DNA of 64,000 bases. It comes from Micromussa lordhowensis (Eukaryota; Cnidaria; Anthozoa; Scleractinia; Lobophylliidae). The notes below the pieces were generated by a model. That model had not been told where the DNA came from. It was given only the letters and a program-made list of their open reading frames with translations, and did not search any database. Both the position numbers and the translations under genes were made by a program. This document shows positions 30,261-42,540 of this stretch, in pieces; within the stretch, counting starts at the first letter, position 1, and every line of letters starts with the position of its first letter. Location of the stretch: contig OZ026597.1 in the NCBI GenBank assembly GCA_964020085.1, forward strand, positions 2,674,194-2,738,193, read 5' to 3'.

Positions 30261-33200
30261 GTCATATAATTTGACCCTACCCTGTTAATACGGCCAAATT
30301 TTCATGGCCCACTGGTGACCGTATCAACAGGACTCCACTGTAGATTACTGGTATCCATTAACAATCCTTTGTGAAGCAAGTGTAATGTTTGAATGAAGTG
30401 TTCTGTTCAAAATCATAACTCGAGGACATTGGGAAGGCTTCTTAATCTGGGGACCATTTCACTACACCATAAACATTTGTACAGTATCTAAATTTTTCTA
30501 TTTCTTTTTTTGAACAGCTGAAGACAAAATGCCTCAGGACAAGACACGAGAAGGATATTATCCATAAGGTTACTCTAGAATAATGATGTTTTTGCAATCC
30601 AGGACCAGGTAAACACTTGTGTTCTTATGCAATGATCAAATCAAAACTTAACCTGGTTCCTTCAAGGGAATTCCCCAAGGGCATCTCTACGGGTTACCCA
30701 AAAATTAAAATGCACCACTTTTTTTCCTTTTTTTAATTAATGCATTATTATTATAGGTTGCCACAGGTCAGGACCCAAAATAGTCAGGGAAATTTTTGTT
30801 TTTCAAAATCGGGAAAAATACATGTAAGGAAACCATTTTGTACTGTACCTTGAAAAAACATAGGCACGCAGGGCGTGCAAGAGTTATTTTTCGGGCATTA
30901 AAAGCCCCTGGAGTTACTTGCAGCAATCAGTGAACTCTTAACAGTTATGATAAGGTTAATCCAACAAGTTTGTTTGATTACGATGTACAGTAAAAAAAAA
31001 AGAATTTGTTTCACCTTAGGAACTGTGATATCAAGCTTACATGTAGATTACATTTATCAAGTTTGGTTTTAACAGTTGATCAGCAGCTTTGTTTAGTAGA
31101 ACTACATGTACATGAAACTGTTCCCAGCAAGACAAACAGCTCTGTATTTATAGTAGCTAACAGTAAACGGCAGATTGGTGCTGATTCTGGATAACTTTTC
31201 TGACTCACTTTATAACAAGAACCAATTTAATTTATTTCAAAACCCATTTAAATGAGATTAGACATTATTGAAGGTGAACACAATGACCTACATGTATCGA
31301 CTTGAAACAACCAGGCACATGCAAAACTGTACAAGTTTTATAAGACTCCATGAAATCCGCAGAGTAAACTTCCGTCAAGGTTCCTTGTCACATGACCCTT
31401 CCAAAAGCCTTCAGGAGAGCCTTTATTCTTGACAAAAAGTCCGTTACAGAAGAAAGTCTAATTTGCTACTTTATGAGAGACATAAGTTTACCTCTTTGAA
31501 CCTCACAAGGAATCTGTTTCAAGCTTTAAAAGCAAAAGAACTACTATGTCGCCTCAAAGTCTACTCCAATTAATTTGCGGGTTAACTTTCTGCCATGAAG
31601 TCTTCAGGAATATTTGAAGAGTCTACCTGCCTCAAATCTCTGTTAAAAATTCCTATTTCAAAGAATTGCCATTAATGCAAGATGTTAAAATGCTGCTGGT
31701 CTTTAAAAATCATAGTAAACGCAGCATCTGCAGAAGAAGGCCAATATGGCTGTCTTAAAATCGGGATGAAATCTTCACACACGATTCCCCTTTACATTTT
31801 GTACAAACAGCAATTTGATTGGTTGCATTTAGTAGCCCCAATCTGATCGTGGTGGCATACATCTCTCACTCACTCATCTATTTGACCCACTCGTAACATA
31901 CATGTAGCCCAGACCTGTTGACTAAGAGTTACTTTTTTACCAAAAAAAATAAATTAGAAACTAGACCAAACTACTGAACTAACTCTAAAACAACACGCTT
32001 TCAATTAGTGACCACCAAACTAAGAACAGACACTTCTTAACGTACACCAACAACTCACTCGTACCTTAAAAACACAAGTCACTAACTAAGGTATTTTTTG
32101 ACCTCAACAGAACTTGAACATGATGTTCTTCAATTCAACCATCCTCAACACAAACTTCACCAAACGTAAACCAGTTGAATCAGACCATAACTGATCAGTC
32201 ACTGATTACTACCTTTTCATAATGGCTTGACAGGTTCTCAGTGCATCAGTCCTTTCACACTAGACAAACTACTCAATGATACTTGTCCACTTTTTTTCTC
32301 TGTGGTTGGCAACTGGACAGTTGTTCCTTTGGGCACCTCAGACTGGGACATACACCTGTAATGACTTCCTCAATCCCCCCCCCAACCCCCCACTGTCCAA
32401 TCTTGTCGTGATTCGATATTATTTCCCAGGGTTCCCCAGGTTAATGATTAGTTTTGAGTTGGTCATTGCATTCCTTGATGTAAACCAAGTTCTGCTTTTA
32501 ATTTGAAATACCACAGACATGTAAATAATTTAAAATGCTTTCATTGACTCAATAAGTAAATTAGTTTTTTAAGTGGATAACATTTCATTTAATGGTTATG
32601 TTTTTTGTTTTACTGTATTTCCTCCTTGAAACCCCTGTTGGACTTCCTGATTTTTGCCCATACATGTATGTAAAAAGGGAAGCTATTTGGAAGACGGGCT
32701 TAATAGTAATGCACATGTAGCATATCAAAACTGCATTTCTCGGTTGAAAAGAAGATTTGGACTTTTTATTAGAATGGAAACTCAATATAATTGGTACGTC
32801 CAATTCAAAGTTTTTGGATTGTACAAAACAATCACAGATGATCTGTATTTTATCATTGACACCACCAGAAAATTATGTCCTTTTTGACCTCAACTGGAAG
32901 GGCTTAGAAATTTATGACTGAAAGAGTGCTGAACGGCTGGTTCACTGCTGTACTGTAATAATTTATAATCACCTACCATATGAATCAAAACAGGAAAAAG
33001 AAAGAGATTGGGGCTCAGGGATACTGGATAGAAATTGAAAGGAAATTCTGATTTAACACCCCTTCCTTCTCCCCTTCCAAAAAAATCAAGCAAACTGCAA
33101 TTTTTTGTTGTTGTTGAAAAATTGTACTGGGCCAGGGCTTGGGTTGGTGTCCTTATACAGATGGGCCTGAGAATGAGTGGAAGAGATTGTTCTGTGATAA

Positions 33201-35228
33201 TGTGAGAAAAGCAATGTACCCCTGATTGGTTTTCTCCTGGATTCTAGATAACATCCTGCCATTTAGGTCATTAGAATCAAAAACAGATTGGCATTGGAGT
33301 AATTTGGGGGAAGGAGAGAAGCTTACTACAACATGGCAATCTTGCCAGTTCAGAGGCAACAAAGTACATCTGTACATTGTATGCTTTCTTGCCTTCAGAA
33401 AAAAACTACAAAACTTCAATTCCTATTCTATAGTTGAAGGGTTGGAGATAGACTTTAAGGCAGGTTGTCAAGAAGGAATTCCATGGATGGGTCAATAAAT
33501 CTTTACACAGAGATGGAGAGACTATTTTTTTTGGGGGGGGGGGGGGAAGGTGGGGCTGGACAGTATAATTCTGCTTTTATCCCTGATAGGGGTACTGAAC
33601 AACAAGTAAAAATAAATTCTTTACAGAGGGAGGAGGGCCAACTGAGGAAATACTAACAGTAATTTTTCATGAGTGTGAGAACACTTCTGAAAGTAGATTT
33701 GAGTTATCATTCCATTCATTCTTGTTCTACATGTGCATGTTTATTTTAAAATATTTCTGCAGTCCAATTGCAAAGAAATTTTTTTCCAAAATTTTCCTTT
33801 CTGTTTATTAAGGGAGAAGGTCACTCCAAAAAGCTTACTGTTTTTGTCTTCTCATGTGACGTCATTCCATCCGACTTGAAATTGGCAGGAAGCAGAAAAC
33901 CCTGCAACTGACTTTGCATCACAAGGTCAGCAAAATGTATTTTTTCCAAGCGATTATCCACTGCACTATCTTCAATGCTATCATTTTGGATTCTGGAACA
34001 TGTTAAGCCCAAAATAATACAGCTCAAGAGCATCCATAACCCAGAGTGGTAGTTAAAAGGCTTGTCAGAAGCCATTTGGACAAAATCTCTTGGACAGAAT
34101 GATGTCACAACAATGCGGCATGGCTGCTGATCATGAGTACTGTTCAAAGTGGCAGCAATTATGTCAAATTTTGGGCTTCTTTGGAGACGAACAGGTCTAC
34201 ACTTTAGAGACTGAAACCTTGGTACATCGCTAAACTTTGTGCAAGGTTTTTACTAGCATTGACAAAATAAACACATTTATTTACCATTTCAAAACAACAA
34301 GCAACAACTGAAGAGACTTCATTTTGTGGTCAAATGAATTTTTATTGGCATGCTGAACAAAAACTCTGCTGTTGTGGCCACAGTGTCTTGATAAATTGAT
34401 TGGCAAATTGATAATTGAGTAACTGCTAATTTTAAGACTCCTTATTAACTTAAGGACTGATTAATTTTAGCAGTGGTTCTTACGATTGACAACCAGAATT
34501 AAATTATTAAGTAACTAATGTTGGTGCTCTTTGAAAAGCTGTTTTACAAATTCTGTTGCCTGTCTGTAATTTTTTTGAAAAATTCTTTGTTTATGTTTAT
34601 TGACATTATTATTCACATTCTTCTCTGAGGTGTTATCCACTTTAAACAAAATTAATGTATTTAGAATGCATGTTACTGTTTGCGATGTCTGGTAGTTTAT
34701 ATTTGACCTCTGTCTGGCTCTGCGTGTCTGTGGTATTTGTAGTTACTTTACAGTGGCCCATTGGTACAAATATGACTTCACCATTCAATTTTATTTCTTA
34801 ACACTTATCCCTTCAGCATGAGTTTAAAAACAATACAATTTTCAAGTTACAGAAGTCTGCAAAATACTTGGAAAATATGACAACTGGCAATGAAAAAGTT
34901 TGAAACATTTTGTTTTGTTCAGTCTGTAAATCACCAGTTAAGTGCAATTGTTGATGAAGTAAAAAATAATAGCAAGTGCACTTTGGTATTCAAAAGTTCT
35001 ACAGGGCAGGGGGAGGAGTGTTTTCAAGTTCCAAAATGTCAATTGTCTATCACCTCAAAGAAAGGGATTTAGTTCGATTTATACTGAATTCCAATTAATT
35101 TGAAAATAACGCATTATTTAAATGAATTATTGAACAATAGAAAATGAAAATGGTGATTCCACTTTGCTATTCAATGGTTTTATCATTGGTATTATTTTTA
35201 TGATTCGTATTAACAATGATTTAGTAGT
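30261..35228. other. No gene recognised
   Basis: AT-rich sequence with scattered short frames, none recognisable and none preserved as a frame between A and its diverged B counterpart (59,286-64,000). Many A/B indels here are 6-bp CATGTA gains at TA. It contains a G14 run (33,533-33,546) and a TGACGTCA palindrome at about 33,857 that is also kept in B (about 62,875). Confidence 0.5.
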
Positions 35229-35670
35229 ACATAGACAAGTAAAAACAAGCGATATAATCTCTCGACGTTTCGGCGACTTCTTGACGCCATTATCAAGGGT
35301 ACAAATGAGAATAAAATTTAGCAAATGCGAGATGAAGATCGAGATCAGTACGCAAGCACAATGACAACGACCACGCGGGTGCTGTCCCTGAGGACCTCCT
35401 TAGCTGTTTCAAAGTTCTCAAGAAATGCATGAACAAATTTGATTGTCTTGTCAACGAGATGCTTTACATCAAACAATTAACACTGAGTTTGAACGTGCAA
35501 ACTGATTCTATCCATGCTAAAGTATTTGTGTAGCCACCCCTGCTATGTAAATCAGTTGTAACTCTTGATCTCGCATTGTTAATTTTATTCTCATTTGTAC
35601 CCTTGATAATGGCGTCATGAAGTCGCCGAAACGTTGGGAGATTATATCACTTGTTTTTACTTGTCTATGT
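35229..35670 (+). mobile_element. Truncated Penelope-like element between inverted terminal repeats
   Basis: 90-bp arms at 35,229-35,318 and 35,581-35,670 are near-perfect inverse copies (ACATAGACAAGTAAAAACAA / TTGTTTTTACTTGTCTATGT). Each arm contains a hammerhead-like motif. Between them, on the plus strand, a frame of about 55 codons ends at TAG near 35,533 and reads FKVLKKCMNKFDCLVNEMLY then LNVQTDSIHAKVFV, the PLE GIY-YIG C-terminus. The structure is a 5'-truncated PLE with an inverted copy of its own 3' pseudo-LTR at the front. Confidence 0.8.
35599..35640 (+). ncRNA. Hammerhead-like motif in right PLE arm
   Basis: Stem I ACCC/GGGA (three good pairs), core TTGATAA, stem II GGCG...CGCC, then GAAAC and GTT. 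Core positions 3 and 8 are U and A. The inverse copy at 35,256-35,302 (-) has the same core and GTC before the predicted cleavage point. Confidence 0.45.
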
Positions 35671-37352
35671 ATTATTTTGATGGAGTTCAAAACAGTAGCA
35701 ATTTTTCAAAAAGATTTAATTTTCATTTCTGCCAAACTCTCATTACTTTGACTATGCCGCTTCATCATGTACAATGACTTTTTGATGAATTTAGAAATCA
35801 AAATTGGGATTTCACTGTGTGATTCAGATATTTTACTTCTTTTTAAAACTGAATTCTCAGAACTTTGTTGAACTTTTGCTGAAGGGATAAATACAAAATA
35901 AATATCAATTGCAGTTGCATTTGGGTTGTGTTTTAAGTGAAGTCTCTTGACAAAACAATATGGGCCATTGTAAAGTTAGTGATATGAGGGTACAAGGAAA
36001 TCACTGCTGAAATTCAATGTATGTTATAAAGCTCTCAGAATCACAAAGACGCATTACTTGAGGATATAGCTGTCTCTACATTTCAATAAAATACAATTCT
36101 TCATATTAATAAATTTACACTTACAGAGAAAAACTTGGATACAGTTTAATTTGTAATTCATGTTAAAATATCTTCTTGAAATACTAGAAAATTTTTAAAA
36201 TTATTTGAAAATTTACAATTACAAAGAAAATTTTAAAAATGCACTTAAATTCCTTGAGTCGTTGGATACTATTTAATCTCTAATTCATATTTTACAAAAT
36301 TAATTGCCTTGAAATGTTGCAAAATTCTGAAAAACTAGTTGGAAATTTACTATCACGATTTAAAGTTGCATTAAATTATCCAGTCGTTGTTTTTGTCATC
36401 CCGTTTGTAGTGCGTCTGTGTGGTTAATACCTCATTTCATTGCTGTATTTGTGGGGCACAAAATGTGCTTAGTTGCTCAGTTGGAAAATCAGTTTGACAT
36501 CAACATCGAGCGAAATGGTCGCACACATTGTAATGAATTAGGTTTCAAATTCTAGGGGATTTTCAATCGTTCGCGCTTCTGTTAAATTTGGACAGCATAA
36601 TTGGAGTTTACGATGTGAGACCTTTTTACACCTGTGAATTGTCTAGATTTCTGTAACCAAATTATAGCGTGACATACAAAGACTTGCATGTAAAGAGAAG
36701 GGCAAACTTATGTTAAAGTCGACTTCTTGAGCAACCAAGTACAGTTTGCATCTCTCAAATACTACAGTGAAAATGTGATAGAAGTACTTTGAGAGTTGTA
36801 TGGCAGACATTTTTTAGCAGTGGTTTTCTTAAATGCAGAACTTGGTTTGTGGTTCTCTTATTCAGTGTAATCTTTTACGCAACTAGTCTCAATGTTTTTG
36901 ATGGCAGCGTGACAAGTGTTTGTATTGGGTCGTTTAGCATACTGTGTAACGAACAGAACTTATGCGAAACAGTTGCTACAGCGGTTGGAGAAAGTTGGAA
37001 CTAAGTTCTACTTTCTGTAACCGCTGTAGTGACTTGTTTTGCAAACATTTTGTCCATTGCGCATTGTGTTACATGGCTCAATGTTTCATTAACTTGCCAC
37101 GCCATTTTCGAAAAGATTGCGGGACAAGTTGCGTGACAGATTACACTGTATATCAGGACTTAGTCATGGACACAAGTGTTTACCTGGTTTGTCATGATTG
37201 ATTGCTGGTAAAAACGACAACACAAAACTGCCTCTTTGTATCTTTATTTTCATTTTTATTGTGTTTAAAAAAAATAAAAAAATAAAAAAAATCTAGTCAA
37301 TCTTGTCCCTGCTTGGGTTGTTTTCACTCTTCTCCAAGTAAAAGTGCTTCTT
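35671..37352. other. No gene recognised; one imperfect hairpin
   Basis: AT-rich. An imperfect inverted repeat at about 36,962-37,047 pairs GCTACAGCGGTT with AACCGCTGTAGT. Two short frames over it (36,789-37,201) are unrecognised and Cys-rich, but have no supporting evidence as genes. Confidence 0.4.
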
Positions 37353-37549
37353 CTGTTCCTCCTTAATATTCCAACTTTAAAATCCTGGTATGTTTATCTG
37401 CTCCGCCATCTTTGATGAAGACACTTGACCACTTCAATGATATGGCCGTTTGCTCTCAAGTGGAGATGGCATAATGAAGGAGGAGAGAGTTGCTCCCCAT
37501 GCCTCCTCGGTTTCATCCAACTACGTCATAATACCACACCATTTGATTT
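37353..37549 (+). repeat. Left copy of diverged inverted repeat pair
   Basis: Matches the reverse complement of 39,376-39,570 at roughly 70-75% by eye. The strongest block is CGTTTGCTCTCAAGTGGAGA, together with ACTACGTCA and AATACCACACC in the same order. Probably an old dispersed element or the long inverted ends of one. Confidence 0.65.
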
Positions 37550-38220
37550 GGAATCTGTTATTAGCTTTGAGAGCTGTAAGTAATGCGCGAAAACGTTGAT
37601 GCCAAATAGTAAAATTTAAGATGCGTGTTCCAAGCACTGTATCTAGACATCTTCTTTGGAAGTACAAGAAAAACGGAAGCGCTAAAGTACAAGTCACGTT
37701 TAGCAATTTCCATGGATGCCAAGGAAAGAATCGAACGCAAAAAATCATTGATCTGACTTGCCGACCAAACCTCCTGCCGACTGTCCTCCCACAAACTTCA
37801 CCAAAAGAGCACAAGCCACTTGAAACTCTACCGTCCAAGCTGATACAAGTTTAGGAATTTTCGCTTACGTTTAAATGAGATCAAAGTTATAGTGATAAAA
37901 GATTAGTAATTTGTTTTTGGGTTAAAGCGTAGTTTGCTAAGTAAATAAATACTAATGCGAAAGAAAAAGGGCGATTTTCGTCCATTCACATCACCTAGAA
38001 TTGCGTTAAGTTTTTTTTTTATATTTAATTTCAGTTATTTAGAATCGATGGACTCTAATTTGTACTAAAAAAAATCCAAATATTTTTTGAATGAGTCGTA
38101 GTTTAAATAATTTCTCATAGTAAATCTTATTAATATTCATAGTTAGAATCGTCTTAAAAATGCAAACACGGTGGAATTTTGAAACTTATTTGTCTTTAAT
38201 CTTGGCTCTGAATAACATTA
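37550..38220. other. No gene recognised
   Basis: A 77-codon frame on each strand near 37,561-37,854 is unrecognised; no domain is seen. Confidence 0.4.
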
Positions 38221-38230
38221 AACAACGAAG

Positions 38231-38362
38231 GATCCTCGGAAACGTAGGCAGTTAGTCGGAAAAGTCGACGTAAACCGAGCGGCAAAATCGACCCGACGAA
38301 AGGTTTTACAGCTCGGTTTACTTCGTCCCGTCATGATTAACTGCCGCTGCATCCACGAGGAT
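38231..38362. mobile_element. Fold-back MITE with 10-bp target duplication
   Basis: ATCCTCGG... and ...CGAGGAT are inverted ends, and pairing continues through GGCAGTTA/TAACTGCC and GTAAACCGAGC/GCTCGGTTTAC. It is flanked by AACAACGAAG at 38,221-38,230 and 38,363-38,372. A 9-10 bp duplication is characteristic of Mutator-like elements. No coding capacity. Confidence 0.75.
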
Positions 38363-38426
38363 AACAACGAAGTATTGAAAAAAAAAACAATGAAACGTTT
38401 CCTATGTTTAATTTTTTTAAGACCTA

Positions 38427-38750
38427 AAGATGAACAATTGGCCTACAAAATTTTAAAATAAAAACTAAATTTATGTTTGGTTTTAGAAGTTTAATTCATA
38501 GTTTTGGAATGCAATATTGATAATTAGATAATTTAGTCAAAAAAATTAGTTTTCGCAGTAAGTCTTAGGTTTTGGAAATCAAAATGAGCAATTGGCCTAG
38601 GTTTAGTGAAAAAATTTTAAAAAAAGTATGTTTAAGGCAAGATAAACAGGCTCACAAAATTCATATTGAACTATGGTTATGTTTGGTTACAAAAAACGTT
38701 TACGACGTTAGTTGAACGTTTTGGAAGTCAAAATGAACAATTGGCCTACG
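38427..38750. repeat. Three spaced CAATTGGCCTA motifs
   Basis: ATGAACAATTGGCCTAC-type motifs occur near 38,428, 38,583 and 38,733, about 150 bp apart, each near TATGTTT, suggesting a degraded tandem repeat. Confidence 0.5.
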
Positions 38751-39375
38751 CTTTGAACTTTGATCATGGAAAATGTAACTATATGTTTAGTAGCGAAGAC
38801 TAAAATTACCCAAAATGAAGCCTCCTCCATAGGCGTTATTTGTATCGTCACGCAACACACTTGAGTTATGTGACAACACAAGTAACGCCAGCGCAGGAGC
38901 CTGCTTTTGAGTTCTTTTAGGTTAACTAATTCCTGGAGTTAATCAGAAAAAAACAAAGATGTTATTTATATTTCAAGCGGTTAATGCTCTTAATTTTACT
39001 TTGACCTGTTGACTGATGGTGATAATAAATTATGTCCTTAAGTTAATTGTGACTAATTTATTTTTATTCAATGCATAATTTATTGTTGTTTTTAGAATTG
39101 AAACGAAAGGAAATATTGTTATTTTTAATTAAGAAAACCCTAAACGAGAATCAGCACTTTCAGGAGAATCCCAGATGACTATCACTCAATCTAGTGTCGC
39201 TTGTGAAATTCCAGTCAAGCCAGATCAGTGACCTTCATTGTTCTAAACTAACCCCAACATCCTGGAAATGTACTACCCATGACCTGCACTAAAGCACTAC
39301 AACTGTTTTACGTCCTCAACAACAGAACATTTCCAGATACACTGATTGAAAACAAACATCTTTAAAAGCCAATTG
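38751..39375. other. No gene recognised
   Basis: AT-rich, with no supported gene. Confidence 0.4.
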
Positions 39376-39570
39376 GAATAAAGGTGTGGTATTCTGACGT
39401 AGTCAAGCAAAGCCGAAAAGACATGAAAAGCAAACTCTCACCTTCCCCATGATGCCTTCTCCACTTGAGAGCAAACGACCACATCATCAAAGTGTCCAAG
39501 TGCCTCCATCAAAAATGAGTGGGACAAATAAACTCACCAGGATTTCTCAGTTGGAATATTGCAGAGGAAC
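39376..39570 (-). repeat. Right copy of diverged inverted repeat pair
   Basis: Inverse partner of 37,353-37,549, about 1.8 kb away. Confidence 0.65.
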
Positions 39571-40509
39571 ATCAGAAACACCGTCCTCAGAGCAAGAGTT
39601 TCCACAACCCTGCAGGGACATTGATCGGCTAGATTTAAATCTGACCTTTTGTGTTGTGTGCGGGTGTATGGGTCATCTCAGTTCCTGGAAATAATCTAAA
39701 ATATACTAAGTTGAGAAGAAAATATCAAATTCACAAAGGAAAAAAAACTAACAAACTCATTAGCACAGTAAAAATCATATTCACTTGAGTTTAAAAAGCA
39801 GTAATGACACTTAGACATACTCAATCTAAAAATTCCCAATTCACTAAGTGGGTTTGAACTACTGAAAACTACTGCATCAAAATGCTGATGAAAGTAGCCA
39901 TAAGGGTTAATTTTCACTCTAAGATACATGTACTATGTGCCAATATTATAGTTGACTGAGGGACGCCCACTAGATCTGAAGGGTCTGTTCTACACCCCTC
40001 TTCTTCTGACTTCCCCACGTTTGGCCTATCCTTAACACGTTACTGTCAATGCTAATGTGAAGACCTTATGACACCAATGTTTGTGGTGTTTTCTTAGCTG
40101 AGTCAATTAGTAATTGCCTACTTCTGTGCTAATGAGCTTGCTGCGGCACCTTTAAACAAAGGAGGCAAAGAACTTATTTTAGAAAAACTAAGCTCAGAAT
40201 TTGTCATTTAAAACTGATCGAGTAAAATGTAATTTTGCATGACACTGAATAAATTGAATAAGAAATTTTGTTTGACAGTATCGGGCAATTATATGAGAAT
40301 TTTGTATGACAATAAATACATGTTAGGTATGTATATGAATTTGTGAAATCCTGCAGATTGGTACTGCATTGATTTCATAATTTCTAAATCCTGCGATTGA
40401 ATGTACTTTAAATACATCAATTTGGAAAAATATAGCTCAGAATTTTTTGTGCTACTGATCGAGTAATAACTAACAATTTTGTATAACACTTAATAAATTG
40501 CAACTAAAC
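39571..40509. other. No gene recognised
   Basis: AT-rich. A loosely repeated segment with CTGCAGATTGGTATTGCATT-like sequence occurs near 40,350 and 40,750. No supported gene. Confidence 0.4.
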
Positions 40510-40681
40510 GACAAAACTTTTAAGTTTAAAAGACATGTTTCAACAGATTCTCCTGTCATCTTCAGTTGATTGATATACAAAGCGTTGGAAGAAGAATCAC
40601 TTCCAACGCTTTGTATATCAATCAACTGAAGATGACAGGAGAATCTGTCGAAAGATGTCTTTTAAACTTAAAAGTTTTGTC
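40510..40681. mobile_element. Fold-back element with about 82-bp arms
   Basis: GACAAAACTTTTAAGTTTAA at the left and its inverse at the right. Pairing is almost perfect to the 8-bp loop AAGAATCA at about 40,592-40,599, with two or three mismatches near 40,540. No target duplication is clear. The near-perfect arms suggest recent formation. Confidence 0.8.
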
Positions 40682-42470
40682 ATTTACTTGAAATTCTTGA
40701 CTTGCCTGCTTCTATCAAGACACTTAACAAATTGAATAAATTTGTGAAAAGCTGCAGATTGGTATTGCATTCAATTGATCAGCCAATCAAATTTACTTGC
40801 ATTACCACAAAAAGGTAGTTTTAGAATGCTTCCTTTGTTCAAAGGTGACAAAAAACAACACAATGGTTTCAAGCACGATCATGCTCTTGATCTAAACAAA
40901 AAAAAGAACTCAATACAAAAAAAATTGAAAATGTTGCTCACCCAAAGAAAATAAAATTTTGTGATCAGTGAGAACTGAATTAGCCAATGAGCATGATGCA
41001 CATTGAAACTACAAAAAAAGTAAAACATTTTCTTGAATACAAGTTTCCCATTGAGCAGCTACTTTCCTAAAACCAAATAATTTGGATTACAAGACTTTTT
41101 TACAGTAAAAACAGGAAAAATTCTTGTAAAGAAAAGCACCTTAGCACTGTGGAAATTGATTTTTTAAGTACAACATACCGATATGTTCTTTTCAAACTCA
41201 GATATGAAAATAAAGATAACATTGCAATCCACCCTAACCACTTAAAAGGGTTCTTATTTCACTGTTGGCAAAAGATATTGTTTTTCAAGTCCAAACTCAA
41301 GTTAGGATTTTTGAGGATAAGCAGTGGAAGTGAACAATGAAAAAAATACAGATTTCACCATAAAGCTGCTCAATAGGAATCTTGTGAGAAGGAGGAACTA
41401 GGTTTTCATGTGCAAATAAGTGGCTTCTGTACAATCAAATTTACTGTAATGATTATATCCTGCTGTCCAACTTTGTTAGTGGTACATCAAAATGCTTGGA
41501 AATATGCCAAAAAAGTGTCAATTCAATTTCTTTTTAGGAACTGAAATAAACTGCCACTAGAACTCTATAGGAATATTTTTAGTTTTGCATCTCACTGAGA
41601 ATTTTTATGAGCACCCCAAAATGTCTGTACACATTAAAAATTAAACAAAATGTTAAATAAGTTCTGACCTTTTTGGATTTGAACAAGCAATTAAGAACAA
41701 TAATTTTGAATAACATTTGGATGACTCATTCATCATTTTCAAATTCGTAAATTTAAAAGTCAGATTCTTATGAGTTCTTTTTATACTAAAAATGCGTGTG
41801 AAGGTCTTGTTGCATCTGATTAAACACTCTACAATGTGGAAAGTAGAGAGTATTAATAAAGAACTAAATAGTTTTCCTTTGATTGAGTCAGATTGAGTGT
41901 TCAATTTAGGTTTCTTTCATTGGATAAAGAACTTTTCATAAATAATTTCTAGTTGAAGTGTATTTTAATTATTTTATTTTCTGCATGGATTTTTGAAGTT
42001 TCATCATCCATTTCTGAATTTCGACAATAACTACGAAAATTTACTTTTGAAGGAAATTCTGAACAAAACATAGGTTCATTTTTGTTTTGTGTCTGTGCGC
42101 ATAAAAATATGACAAAAAATGCCAAACTTTTTAATTAATCTGAAGAAACAGCTTTTAGGATAATCAAGTTGCAGTTATTTTGTAGTGATGATAGCTACAA
42201 TGTGTATTAATTTCATTTACATAAATACAACGAATTACCGTATACGGAATATAAGACAAGCAAGCCACTTATTTGCAAATGAACGACACCCACACAACAC
42301 ACTGGTCAGTTGAATACTCTGTTTATATGGGTACCCGTTACATGTGCATCAAAGTGGTATTAGAATTTATTTCTGTTAAAGATCTTGAAATTGCAGATAG
42401 ATAAATTTTAAAGGTTGGAAATTGCTATTTTTATAGTTAGCTGCATATCCTGGGCTTTTTTATCTTAATA
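40682..42470. other. No gene recognised
   Basis: AT-rich single-copy sequence with no supported gene. Confidence 0.4.
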
Positions 42471-42540
42471 TTGATTGATTGATTGATTGATTGAGTGAGT
42501 GATTGATCGATCGATCGATCGATCGATCGATCAATTGATT
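42471..42540. repeat. Compound microsatellite (GATT)n(GATC)n
   Basis: GATTGATTGATT followed by GATCGATCGATC runs. Confidence 0.9.

Larger units (their letters stand above)
1..35000. repeat. Copy A of large direct duplication (left copy)
   Basis: Positions 1-12,538 recur at 44,344-57,284 and positions 27,572 to about 34,990 recur at 57,285-64,000, in the same order and orientation. The first block is nearly identical: about fifteen substitutions noted, plus a 33-bp minisatellite unit, a 247-bp block, a poly-C length change and a 120-bp SINE piece. The second block shows about 7% substitutions in a stretch counted by eye (about 34,325-34,700) and many short indels. Positions 12,539-27,571 have no counterpart in copy B. 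The left edge of A is outside the window and the right edge of the homology is unknown, because B runs off the window end. It may be a true segmental duplication or two haplotypes placed in series by assembly. Confidence 0.95.

Noticed and set aside
33841..33870. TGACGTCA palindrome as a CRE promoter site
   Set aside because: A single 8-bp match, though also present in B; no gene starts nearby, so function cannot be supported.
36789..37201. Cys-rich short frames of 71 and 79 residues
   Set aside because: They overlap an imperfect inverted repeat in AT-rich sequence and match no family; Cys spacing is not a pattern I recognise.
42471..42540. GATC/GATT run as a regulatory or replication motif
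   Set aside because: Plain compound microsatellite.
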